Positions 34,388-41,980 of a stretch of 64,000 nucleotides of DNA are shown piece by piece. The stretch covers positions 1 through 64,000 of the forward strand of contig JAFTGD010000006.1 in assembly GCA_017458065.1 (NCBI GenBank), written 5' to 3'. The stretch is from Oscillospiraceae bacterium (lineage in GTDB: Bacteria; Bacillota; Clostridia; Oscillospirales; Oscillospiraceae). The first letter of the stretch is position 1. Every line of letters starts with the position of its first letter. The position numbers and the translations under genes are program-made. The notes under the pieces are model-generated. The model made no database searches and was not told the origin of the DNA. It was given only the letters and a program-made list of their open reading frames with translations.

Positions 34388-35116
34388 CTAAAATAAAAAA
34401 CCGCCGTCTACGGTCAGAACCTGGCCGGTGATGTAATCCGCCGTGGCGAGGTGCAGCACGGACCGGGCGACTTCCTCCGGAGTGCCGAAGCGCCGGAAGG
34501 GCATCTCCTCCCGCAGGACCGACAGCGTCTCCGCGCCGAGGGCCTGGATCATGTCCGTCTCGATGACGCCGGGCGCCACACAGTTGACCCGGATACCGCT
34601 GGGGGCGAGCTCGGCCGCCAGCGAGCGTGTGAGCCCGATGATCCCGTGCTTGGATGCGGAATAGACGCTCTCGCAGGAGGCGCCGTGACTGCCCCAGATT
34701 GAGCTGATATTCACGATGCAGCCGCTGTGCGCCTGCAGCATGGGCCGGATCACGGCCTGGCTGCAGTTGAAGCAGCCGCCGAGGTTGACCGAGAGGACCC
34801 GGTGCCAGGTCTCCGCATCCACATCCTGAAACTGCTGCTGACGCGCGATGCCGGCGTTGTTGACCAGCAGCGTCACATGGCCGAGGGAATCCTCCACCTG
34901 CCGGACCATGGCGTCCACCTGCGCGCGGTCGGCGACGTCCGCCTGTACGCACATGGCGATGCCGCCCTCCGCCCGCAGCGCGGCGACAAGGGCCTCGGCC
35001 TTTTCGCGCTGCTCGATATAGTTAATGCAGACGGCCCAGCCTTCCCGGCAGAGCAGCGCCGCGATGGCAGCGCCGATGCCGCGGGAAGAGCCTGTGACGA
35101 GCGCAGTTTTTTCCAT
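34388..35116 (-). CDS. SDR family 3-oxoacyl-[ACP] reductase-like oxidoreductase
   Basis: 242 aa classical short-chain dehydrogenase: cofactor loop TGSSRGIGAAIA, structural NNAG, and catalytic Ser with YSASK. The closest group is FabG, which reduces beta-ketoacyl-ACP with NADPH. It lies beside PlsC rather than in a fatty-acid synthesis cluster, so a role with another substrate is possible. GGAGG is seen before the ATG, and the PlsC stop is 4 bp upstream, which indicates co-translation. Confidence 0.88.
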   Translation of the reverse strand: MEKTALVTGSSRGIGAAIAALLCREGWAVCINYIEQREKAEALVAALRAEGGIAMCVQADVADRAQVDAMVRQVEDSLGHVTLLVNNAGIARQQQFQDVDAETWHRVLSVNLGGCFNCSQAVIRPMLQAHSGCIVNISSIWGSHGASCESVYSASKHGIIGLTRSLAAELAPSGIRVNCVAPGVIETDMIQALGAETLSVLREEMPFRRFGTPEEVARSVLHLATADYITGQVLTVDGGFLF

Positions 35117-35120
35117 TTTG

Positions 35121-35942
35121 TCAGCCCTCCTGCTTTTCGCTGCGGTCCAGGTCCGCCTGGATGATCGCTCTTACCTGCTCCGACAGGGAGTCGGTACGCA
35201 GCGCGCAGACCGTCTCCGCGGGGATGACTTCCAGGATGTCCAGATATACCTTCTCACCGGCGAAAAAGCGAAAGCGCCGGAGATCTTCAGTCCCGCGAAC
35301 AGAGGCGACAACGATCGGCGCCTTTGCCCGCTGGGCGATTTTGAAGCTGCCCGCATGGAAGGGGAGCATCTCGTTGGTCTTGCTGCGCGTCCCCTCCGGG
35401 TAGATGCCGATGCTGCAGAGGTCCCGCTTCATATAGTCCGCCGCAGTGAGGATGGTCTTCAGCGCGTTCCGGTCATTCTCACGGTCGATGGCGAGAAAGC
35501 CCGTGGCGTAGGCAATGCGCCCGCCCAGAGGAATGTTCATGTTGGAGGGCTTGGAGATGAAAGAGATGTTGTACTTGCGCAGCTTGTCGATGACAATGAT
35601 CGGGTCGAGCATCGAGCGGTGGTTGCTGACAAAGAGAAAGCGCCTGTCCGTCGGAAGCTTCTCGGTTCCGCTAATGATTACCCGGGCTCCGGCATAGAAG
35701 TTGACCAGGGAGAGAATGGAGGCGGCGCCGAAGCGGCAGATGGCGTTCTGCTTCTCCAGCGGCCTGTCATTCGGGACCGTCGATGCCACCAGCCCGAAGA
35801 AAACAAAATAGAGCGCGTGCAGCAGAATAAACGCCGCCGCCGTGATCAGAATCGACGCCGGCAGCGAAAGCTGCCACACGGAGAGGCAGAGGGGCAGCAC
35901 GCCCAGCAGAGACACTGCGGCAAAACAGAGAACCGGGATCAT
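35121..35942 (-). CDS. plsC: 1-acyl-sn-glycerol-3-phosphate acyltransferase
   Basis: 273 aa. Two N-terminal membrane helices are followed by the acyltransferase motif SNHRSMLDPI (NHx4D), and then the glycerol-phosphate-binding YPEGTRSK. It adds the second acyl chain to make phosphatidic acid. The ATG at 35942 is used because GAGGTG is 10 nt upstream; an in-frame TTG at 35951 lies too close to that site. It is read with the SDR gene 4 bp after it. Confidence 0.9.
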   Translation of the reverse strand: MIPVLCFAAVSLLGVLPLCLSVWQLSLPASILITAAAFILLHALYFVFFGLVASTVPNDRPLEKQNAICRFGAASILSLVNFYAGARVIISGTEKLPTDRRFLFVSNHRSMLDPIIVIDKLRKYNISFISKPSNMNIPLGGRIAYATGFLAIDRENDRNALKTILTAADYMKRDLCSIGIYPEGTRSKTNEMLPFHAGSFKIAQRAKAPIVVASVRGTEDLRRFRFFAGEKVYLDILEVIPAETVCALRTDSLSEQVRAIIQADLDRSEKQEG

Positions 35943-35969
35943 AAGGAGCAATCACCTCGGATAAAGAGT

Positions 35970-36740
35970 TCAGTCAAAAGTCAGATTCCAAATAAAACCC
36001 TCCGGCAAAGGCGCATCAGAGCAGAGGTAGGGGACGGTGACCGGTGAAAAGGCCTCCGGGACCGGCTTCAGCGGGTCAAAGAGAAGCAGCTCCGGGACGA
36101 CCCAGCCGTCCGCTTCCTGATAGGCGCAGAAAATCCCGTCTTCAAAACGGAAAAGGCCTCCGCCGTAAACCCTGCACAGTTCCTGCTGAAAGGCCATGGA
36201 AGCGGGGGTGGGCGTCACATGCGGCACCTCCCGCAGCAGCGTCTCCCGCGTGGCGGAATAGTCCTCCGCCCGGAGCGCTTCGGCCGGCGGCAGCTCGCGG
36301 CTGCGGTACGCGGTACGTTCGGTCCGATGACGCAGGTCGAGGATCTCTCCGTACCAGCGGTAGAGTGACCCCTCCGCGGGCAGCGTGCAGAGAATCTCCG
36401 CGCCGTTCTGCCGTCCGAGCGCCGCCGCCTCCCGGCTGAGCGCCGTCCCAAGGCCAAGACCCCGGGCGTCCTTATCAACCCCCACCGCGTACAGATAGCC
36501 GCAGCGGACAGGGGAGGAGCCGGGGGCGCTGAGCATGAAGCCGTGGATCAGATACGCCGCCCCCAGAATCTGTCCGTCCCGTTCGGCGACGGCGCCGCGG
36601 CCCATCCCGGGCAGCAGCGCGAGGAAGCGCTCGGCCAGCTCCGGCGGATCGCCGAAAACACGGTTCCAAAGCGCAATCAGCTGCTCCGCGTCCCGCGCCT
36701 CCCAGGGCCTCAGCAGAATTACGTGATCAGAAGCCGTCAT
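35970..36740 (-). CDS. GNAT family N-acetyltransferase
   Basis: 256 aa. The acetyl-CoA binding stretch is GVDKDARGLGLGTALSREA, with the R/Q-x-x-G-x-G/A loop. The C-terminal half (about 150-256) is an extra domain like the Eis/sterol-carrier type found in two-domain GNATs. The start MTASDHV at 36740 is placed 4 bp after the DUF2156 stop; upstream codons in the frame are inside that gene. Substrate unknown. Confidence 0.82.
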   Translation of the reverse strand: MTASDHVILLRPWEARDAEQLIALWNRVFGDPPELAERFLALLPGMGRGAVAERDGQILGAAYLIHGFMLSAPGSSPVRCGYLYAVGVDKDARGLGLGTALSREAAALGRQNGAEILCTLPAEGSLYRWYGEILDLRHRTERTAYRSRELPPAEALRAEDYSATRETLLREVPHVTPTPASMAFQQELCRVYGGGLFRFEDGIFCAYQEADGWVVPELLLFDPLKPVPEAFSPVTVPYLCSDAPLPEGFIWNLTFD

Positions 36741-36744
36741 CGTC

Positions 36745-37650
36745 TCAGCCGACCCATCTGGCCAGATACTTCTGCAGCAGAAACTCCGGCTTATAGGAGA
36801 GTTTGGAGGTGCGCAGCGCCTCAATGCCCATGTCGTCTTCGCGGTTGATATACCGCAGGCCCGGGTGCACCGCTATCATGCTGCGGGTCAGCTCCCGGCA
36901 GACCATGGGATAGGCGCCGTTGATGCTGATTTCGGCCTTTTCAAAGTGGACGTCAAAGGTGTCCGGGCTCGTCATCTCGCCAAGGGAGAAGCCGATAATC
37001 TTCCCACCGCTGCGGAGGACGCCGCCCTCCAGCCCCAGCATCTCAAAGGCCGCGAAGGCGCGGATGATGGCGTCGTGTTCATAGCTGACGCTGTCCTCCA
37101 GCCGCCCGGAGTTCTCCTCCGTCCAGACGTCCAGCATGTCAAGGCAGCCGGGGATCAGCGCGCGTGTCAGAGGGAGAAAGTCCCAGTCCTGTTCCGCCTC
37201 AAAGCGGTTGCAGTGGTTCTTCTTCCCGTGGAGCGCCTTGCCGGAATAGGTGGCCAGCTTCTCGGCCGGATAGATGTAGTCAGACAGCCGCTCTTCCAGC
37301 GTATAGCTGAAGCAGCCGGGATAGGTCTCATCCAGCTGGGCGCGGTGTTTCTCCGTCACACCGCGGAGCAGCAGGGGATAGCCCCGCTCGCGGCAGAAGT
37401 CCCGCAGCGCCTCAATCGCGGGGACCAGGGGGCCCGTGCCGATGGGGAAGACGAAAGCGCGCTCGCCCTCATAGCGCAGCTTGGTGATCATGCGGTCCTC
37501 AAAGCGGCAGATCAGCTGCTTGTAGAACTTGTCCCAGATATAGATGTTGCCGAAGTTGTAGTCGGCGCTGGGGCTGTTCTCCGCCATCACGATGGAGTCG
37601 ACCCAGGGCTTGTCACAGAGCGTGACGGTTTTGAAGGATAAGGAACTCAT
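36745..37650 (-). CDS. DUF2156 family protein (lysyl-PG-transferase-like GNAT fold)
   Basis: 301 aa. YNFGNIYIWDKFY near the N-terminus, the basic core LHGKKNHCNRF, and the C-terminal LRYINREDDMGIEALRTSKLSYKP are typical of DUF2156, which shares its fold with the C-terminal domain of MprF and with Fem/GNAT enzymes. No membrane segment is present, so a soluble aminoacyl or acyl transferase is likely. It overlaps the uracil-DNA glycosylase stop by ATGA and is followed by a second GNAT. Confidence 0.85.
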   Translation of the reverse strand: MSSLSFKTVTLCDKPWVDSIVMAENSPSADYNFGNIYIWDKFYKQLICRFEDRMITKLRYEGERAFVFPIGTGPLVPAIEALRDFCRERGYPLLLRGVTEKHRAQLDETYPGCFSYTLEERLSDYIYPAEKLATYSGKALHGKKNHCNRFEAEQDWDFLPLTRALIPGCLDMLDVWTEENSGRLEDSVSYEHDAIIRAFAAFEMLGLEGGVLRSGGKIIGFSLGEMTSPDTFDVHFEKAEISINGAYPMVCRELTRSMIAVHPGLRYINREDDMGIEALRTSKLSYKPEFLLQKYLARWVG

Positions 37651-38216
37651 ATCTTGTCGGCGCTGTGCAGCGCGCGGTACTCCTTTCGTATTTCACGCAG
37701 GTCCATGAAAGCCTCCGGACGCTTCGACGGATCCCGAAGCAGAGCGGAGGGGTGGAAGGTGGCGAGGATGCGCCGGTCGCCGATGTCGAACCAGATCCCG
37801 TGCTCCCGTGTGATGCGGAAGTCCTCCCGGATCAGCGCCGTGGCCGAGATCCGCCCCAGACAGACGATCAGCTTCGGATTCACCAGGGCGATCTGCCGCT
37901 CCAGCCAGCTCCGGCAGGCCGCCATCTCCGTGCCCTGCGGGTCCCGGTTGTGCGGCGGGCGGCATTTCACCATGTTGGCGATGTACACCTTGCTGCGGTC
38001 CAGGTCGATCATCTCCAGCATCGAGTCCAGCAGCTTCCCGGCGGGCCCCACAAAGGGCAAGCCCTGCAGGTCTTCCTGCTCGCCCGGACCCTCGCCGATC
38101 AGCATCAGGTCGGCGCTCTCGTTCCCCACGCCGAAGACCAGGTTGTGGCGGCCTTCGCACAGGGGACATGAGCGGCACCCGGCGCATTCTTTTTTCAAGT
38201 CTTCCCAGCTTTCCAT
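37647..38216 (-). CDS. Type 4 uracil-DNA glycosylase
   Basis: 189 aa. The four iron-sulfur Cys are visible: C-x2-C with CPLC near the N-terminus, and KCRPPHNRDPQGTEMAACRS further on. The active-site block is GEGPGEQEDLQGLPFVG, and TFHPSALLRDP is the uracil-site HPS motif. It removes uracil from DNA. The ATG at 38216 has GGGAGG 9 nt upstream, so it is chosen over the frame start at 38258. The gene is divergent from murC and leads the minus-strand run. Confidence 0.93.
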   Translation of the reverse strand: MESWEDLKKECAGCRSCPLCEGRHNLVFGVGNESADLMLIGEGPGEQEDLQGLPFVGPAGKLLDSMLEMIDLDRSKVYIANMVKCRPPHNRDPQGTEMAACRSWLERQIALVNPKLIVCLGRISATALIREDFRITREHGIWFDIGDRRILATFHPSALLRDPSKRPEAFMDLREIRKEYRALHSADKI

Positions 38217-38242
38217 CCCTGGCATCCTCCCGGAGAAAAAGC

Positions 38243-38271
38243 TTGCAATCACACCCATGCTGGTTTATAAT
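38243..38271 (+). promoter_or_regulatory. murC promoter
   Basis: TTGCAA and TATAAT with a 17-bp spacer, overlapping the 5' region of the divergent glycosylase gene. The leader contains a perfect 8-bp hairpin, GCAGATGA at 38284-38291 and TCATCTGC at 38303-38310, whose role is unknown. Confidence 0.75.
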
Positions 38272-38351
38272 ACACAAGCTTGTGCAGATGACAATTATTT
38301 TATCATCTGCAGGGAAGAAACTCAACAGCATTTTTGTTACGGAGTAGATTC

Positions 38352-39722
38352 ATGGCTGAGTTTGCAAATTACATGTCACCCGGCAGAAAGGGCTATCTCA
38401 TCGGCATCGGCGGCGTGTCCATGTCCTCCCTGGCGGAGGTCCTTCTGGGCATGGGGATCACGGTCTGCGGGTCCGATTCCAACCGCAGCCGCAACGTGCG
38501 TTCGCTGGAGGCCAAGGGCATCCATATCGAGATTGGCCACCGGGCTGAGAATATCCCTTCGGATACCGACTTTGTCGTCCGTACGGCGGCTGTCCGGGAC
38601 GAGAATCCCGAGGTCATCCGCGCCCACGAAATGAATATCCCGGTCTTTGAGCGGACCGAGGCCTGGGGCGCTATCTCAAGGGACTACGGCAACGCACTTT
38701 GCATCTCCGGTACCCACGGCAAGACCACCACCACGTCCATGTGCACCCATATTCTCATGGCCGCGGACAAGGACCCCACCGTCATGATCGGTGGGACGCT
38801 TCCGCTGCTGAATGCGGGGCACCGCGTGGGCCACGGCAACGTGATCGTCATGGAGGCCTGCGAGTATTATAACTCTTTCCTGTCCTTCCATCCTACCATC
38901 GCCGTCATCCTGAACATCGAGGCGGACCATCTGGACTTCTTCAAGGACCTCTACGATGTGGAGAAGAGCTTCCGCGCTTTTGCCTCTCGCGTCCCCCAGG
39001 ACGGCTATGTGGTCGCCAACTACGACGATCTCAACACCATGCAGACCCTCATGGATCTGGACCGCAAGATGATCACCTTCGGCCTCAGTGAAAAGGCCGA
39101 TGTCCACGCCGAGAACATCGAGTACATCGGCGCCAACTCGCACTTTGACATTGTCTACAAGGGCAAGCGCTTCACCGACGTGACGCTGCATGTCCCCGGC
39201 GAGCATAACGTGAAAAACGCTCTCGCCGCCACCGCCGCGGCCATCTGTCTCGGCATCCGTCCCTACGCGGTCAAGTACGGCCTTGCCGGCTTCAACGGCG
39301 CCGGCCGCCGCTTCGAGTTCAAGGGCAAGTTCAACGGCGCGGACGTGTACGATGACTACGCCCACCATCCCGGCGAGCTGAAGTGTCTGCTCGACACGGT
39401 GGAAACGCTGAACTACAAGCGCACCGTGCTGGTGTTCCAGCCCCATACCTATTCCAGAACCGCCGCCCTGTTCCAGGACTTTGTGCGGCAGCTGAAGCGG
39501 CCCGACGTGGTCTTCCTGGCAGAGATCTTTGCCGCCCGCGAGCAGAACACCATCGGCATCTCCTCCGCGGCGCTGGCGGAGCAGATCGAAGGAGCCTGCT
39601 TCTGCCCCTCCTTTGAGGAGCTGGAGGCCGCCCTGCGCGAGACGGCCCAGCCGGGCGACATCATCCTCACGGTCGGCGCGGGGGACGTCTACAAAATCGG
39701 AGAGCATCTGACCGCCGAATAA
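38352..39722 (+). CDS. murC: UDP-N-acetylmuramate-L-alanine ligase
   Basis: 456 aa. The Mur ligase domains are in order: N-terminal UDP-binding GIGGVSMSSLAEVLLGMG, ATP loop SGTHGKTTTTSM, central LNIEADHLDFF, and C-terminal YDDYAHHPGEL, the block typical of MurC. It adds L-Ala to UDP-MurNAc, the first step of the peptide stem. The ATG at 38352 follows CGGAGTAG. It is monocistronic, between its own promoter and the tRNA-Ser promoter. Confidence 0.95.
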   Translation: MAEFANYMSPGRKGYLIGIGGVSMSSLAEVLLGMGITVCGSDSNRSRNVRSLEAKGIHIEIGHRAENIPSDTDFVVRTAAVRDENPEVIRAHEMNIPVFERTEAWGAISRDYGNALCISGTHGKTTTTSMCTHILMAADKDPTVMIGGTLPLLNAGHRVGHGNVIVMEACEYYNSFLSFHPTIAVILNIEADHLDFFKDLYDVEKSFRAFASRVPQDGYVVANYDDLNTMQTLMDLDRKMITFGLSEKADVHAENIEYIGANSHFDIVYKGKRFTDVTLHVPGEHNVKNALAATAAAICLGIRPYAVKYGLAGFNGAGRRFEFKGKFNGADVYDDYAHHPGELKCLLDTVETLNYKRTVLVFQPHTYSRTAALFQDFVRQLKRPDVVFLAEIFAAREQNTIGISSAALAEQIEGACFCPSFEELEAALRETAQPGDIILTVGAGDVYKIGEHLTAE

Positions 39723-39738
39723 GCCTTGCTTCTGGGGC

Positions 39739-39767
39739 TTGATTTTTGAGGTACTTTTCGTTATAAT
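39739..39767 (+). promoter_or_regulatory. tRNA-Ser promoter
   Basis: TTGATT and TATAAT with a 17-bp spacer; predicted start about 7 bp before the mature tRNA 5' end. Confidence 0.75.
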
Positions 39768-39779
39768 ATCTGCGCAATT

Positions 39780-39870
39780 GGAGAGATACCCAAGTGGTCG
39801 AAGGGTCCGCACTCGAAATGCGGTAGCCGGTGCAAGCCGGGCAAGGGTTCGAATCCCTTTCTCTCCGCCA
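39780..39870 (+). tRNA. tRNA-Ser (anticodon CGA)
   Basis: 91 nt including an encoded CCA. The acceptor arm GGAGAGA pairs with TCTCTCC; the anticodon loop CTCGAAA gives CGA for UCG codons. A long variable arm (about 39827-39842) is present as expected for a class II tRNA, and the T arm is GGGTTCGAATCCC. It marks the left edge of the accessory region; no copy of its 3' end was seen elsewhere in the window. Confidence 0.97.
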
Positions 39871-39873
39871 AAT

Positions 39874-39916
39874 AAACAGCTTGAAATTGTTGCGATTTCG
39901 GGCTGTTTTTCTTTTT
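39874..39916 (+). terminator. Terminator of the tRNA gene
   Basis: AAACAGC and GCTGTTT pair, with an inner GAAAT/ATTTC stem, followed by TTCTTTTT. Confidence 0.85.
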
Positions 39917-40139
39917 AATCGCAGTGTTCGACACGAAATGGTTTCTAAATTGTAAGACAAGAAACTGTTTTCCCACTACTTTTCCCGCTACCAGCGTCTA
40001 AACAATGAAGAAACCGCCCTTTAGAGGGTTGAACTTAGGGATTTGCCAAAACAAGCAATTGTAAGCCGACCTTCTTCAAGCGGGACAACGAAAAGAACGA
40101 CCATGTAAGAGTAGAAATGCTCCTGCATGGTCGTTTTCT
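39917..40139. other. Noncoding stretch after tRNA-Ser
   Basis: About 220 bp without a plausible gene. A perfect 10-bp stem at 40096-40105 and 40126-40135 (AACGACCATG and complement) has T-rich sequence on both sides, so it can terminate transcription in either direction; it is the end signal for the Abi_C fragment on the minus strand. A smaller CCCT/AGGG hairpin occurs near 40017. Confidence 0.6.
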
Positions 40140-40331
40140 TTATGTTGCATTGGCTTTATTCTCTACTGATAAAATGAAATCTGCCATTGCCATTGCTGTA
40201 TTAACAAATAGACGGGCATGGTGCTCATCAATCGCGATTCTGTTTGCTCCAACGCCGTGAGCATCGCTATCTTTGTTTCTCATTTCAGAGATTGCAGATA
40301 AAGGACAACCACTTGCTGTGTCTATAGCCAT
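40140..40331 (-). pseudogene. C-terminal fragment of an abortive-infection (Abi_C) protein
   Basis: The last about 55 codons read EMRNKDSDAHGVGANRIA and HHARLFVNTAMAMADFIL, the Abi C-terminal motif (RNKxxDAHG...HxxLxVN). Everything upstream of about 40295 belongs to a different gene, the Mod methylase in another frame, so a deletion or insertion has joined the two. No start of its own is convincing. A terminator follows. Confidence 0.75.
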
Positions 40332-40931
40332 CTAAAGCATCGACATAATTATCATCATATATAAAATCTTCGCTTCCAGTATTGTATGGTGGATTATGGG
40401 TTATCTGGAGTCTTGGGGTAGCACAGAACGGGTCCCAAGTCAAGGCAAAGGAAGGGTCCTCGCCGTGCGGCCTTGACGTGAGACCCGTTCTGTACAAGGA
40501 AGTAGATAAGACATCATAGGAGATGTCTTTTTTCAAGGAAAAGGGAGGCATATTGTGCATCATGCTGCTTCCTCCAGAGGGCTGTTTGGACTCCAGATAT
40601 CGATATAAATAACATCAATCAGGCCTTTGTGAGTTTTCTCCAGCAAATACAAACTTTGCAGATTATCCCCTTCAAGTATAAAGTTATAGACACCGTCTGC
40701 GGATGCGGTTATTTTCTTATCAACATCTTCTGTGAAAATGGGAATATTTCCTTCGAGCATCTCATCCACTCGCTCTGAATGCTCCTCCCAAACAAGTCCA
40801 TATTTTTTGTCGCGCAGATGGTTTTCAATTTCCGTGAACGCCCGGATTGATTCATTATCCGTATGCTCTTTGCGAAGCGTCTCCAGAAAATCCAGCATCC
40901 GCTGACGCTTTATCTGCGATAGGTTAGGCAT
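40288..40931 (-). pseudogene. Type III-like Mod DNA methyltransferase, interrupted and truncated
   Basis: The 5' part (40931 to 40599) starts MPNLSQIKRQRMLDFLE and runs through FILEGDNLQSLYLLEKTHKG to IDVIYID. The 3' part (40392 to about 40297) resumes PPYNTGSEDFIYDDNYVDAL and ends HSKWLSF. Together they form the catalytic DPPY motif and flanks of a beta-class N6-adenine methylase. A 206-bp insertion separates D from PPY, and the gene is then cut off by fusion to the Abi_C fragment. GGAGG precedes the ATG, which overlaps the YhcG stop. It was once the methylase of a restriction system; it is now inactive. Confidence 0.88.
40393..40598. mobile_element. 206-bp MITE-like insertion in the Mod gene
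   Basis: It splits the GAT codon from CCACCA in the DPPY motif. Near the ends, TATCTGGAGTC (40402-40412) is inverted as GACTCCAGATA (40589-40599). Inside, AGAACGGGTC and GACCCGTTCT pair, as do GTCAAGGC and GCCTTGAC, making a long hairpin at about 40424-40491. A second hairpin AGACATC/GATGTCT with six T lies near 40509-40532. It has no coding capacity. An AT at both junctions may be a 2-bp target duplication. A mobile origin is inferred from structure and position. Confidence 0.7.
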
Positions 40932-41931
40932 TATCACTACCTCCTGTGTTTTCTTCGATCTCCGGTAAGTTGGACAATTCCTGCAGTTTCTTTCGCAGGA
41001 CATCCTTATCCGGCAGTTGTAACTGATACTGTGATACCATCATAGGCGAGAGTGTGCGGCTCATAGCATATTCGACCACCTCGTCATTTTTGGACGCACA
41101 CAGCAGCAGTCCCACGCTCGGATTCTCATCCGGTTTTCTTATCTGCCGATCCAGTCCCTCAAGATAAAAATCCATCTTGGAAACATATTCCGGCTTGAAT
41201 TTTCCGACTTTCAATTCTATCGCAACAAGACAGCGCAGGCTGCGGTGGAAGAACAGTAAGTCGATACGATAGTCCTCGCCGCCAACCTGAATCGGGTATT
41301 CTTCGCCGACAAAGGTAAAATCCCTGCCCAATTCGAGTATAAAGTCGCGCATTCCCTTGACAAGTGCTCTGCGGAAGTCATTTTCATGGAAAGTATCCGG
41401 AAGGTCAAGAAATTCCACCACATATTGATCGAGGAACGGATTCTGCTCTGAGTGCAGCGGTTCCGGCAGCAGTTTGTTCTTGGAAAGCATATAGCGCTCA
41501 TAATATCCGCTGTCCATCTGCCGCTCAAGCTGACGCTTACTGTAGCGTTCCTTAATTGCAAGACGCATATAAAATTCCCGTTCTTCATCACTTTTACTGC
41601 CAGACATAATGAGCAGATGATTCGTCCAGCTTAATTGTGTCACCAGTGGAGACACTTTTTCGTTTCCGGCGTAGGTCTCGTAAAATTGCTTCATACGATA
41701 AAGCCCACGGCGGTTGAAACCTTTGATTCCGGGAAACTGATTTTGGATATAATCTGCAAGAGAATCGATATAGCCATCACCATAGTTTGCTTCTTTTGAT
41801 TTTTCTGAAAGAAACTGCCCAACGCGCTGGTACATCAGAATCAGTTCCTCGTTCACCTTGCGATAAGCGTTGTCGCGAGCTTCTTCTATTATCATCGCTA
41901 TTTCAGCGAACGTATTATCAAGTTCGTTCAT
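40924..41931 (-). CDS. YhcG/DUF1016-type PDDEXK nuclease
   Basis: 335 aa. The N-terminal domain (EARDNAYRKVNEELILMYQR, NRRGLYRMKQFYETY) and the C-terminal nuclease, with YRIDLLFFHRSLRCLVAIEL followed by KVGKF, show the D-x(n)-E-x-K active site of the PDDEXK fold. Such proteins are frequently linked to mobile elements and restriction islands. The stop overlaps the ATG of the broken Mod gene by 8 nt, so they were one operon. This gene looks intact, although its partner is dead. A 27-bp stretch within it recurs just upstream of its start. Confidence 0.9.
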   Translation of the reverse strand: MNELDNTFAEIAMIIEEARDNAYRKVNEELILMYQRVGQFLSEKSKEANYGDGYIDSLADYIQNQFPGIKGFNRRGLYRMKQFYETYAGNEKVSPLVTQLSWTNHLLIMSGSKSDEEREFYMRLAIKERYSKRQLERQMDSGYYERYMLSKNKLLPEPLHSEQNPFLDQYVVEFLDLPDTFHENDFRRALVKGMRDFILELGRDFTFVGEEYPIQVGGEDYRIDLLFFHRSLRCLVAIELKVGKFKPEYVSKMDFYLEGLDRQIRKPDENPSVGLLLCASKNDEVVEYAMSRTLSPMMVSQYQLQLPDKDVLRKKLQELSNLPEIEENTGGSDNA

Positions 41932-41980
41932 AACTCATTTCCTTTCGGATCAGATTGTGTCACCAGTGGTGTCACTTTTT
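41634..41980. repeat. 27-bp direct repeat inside and upstream of the YhcG gene
   Basis: Copies at 41634-41660 and 41954-41980 match at 25 of 27 positions and contain GTGTCACCAGTGG. The first encodes KVSPLVTQ in YhcG; the second spans the stop codon of the next gene. The second copy is also near-palindromic (GTGTCACCA / TGGTGTCAC). Confidence 0.75.
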
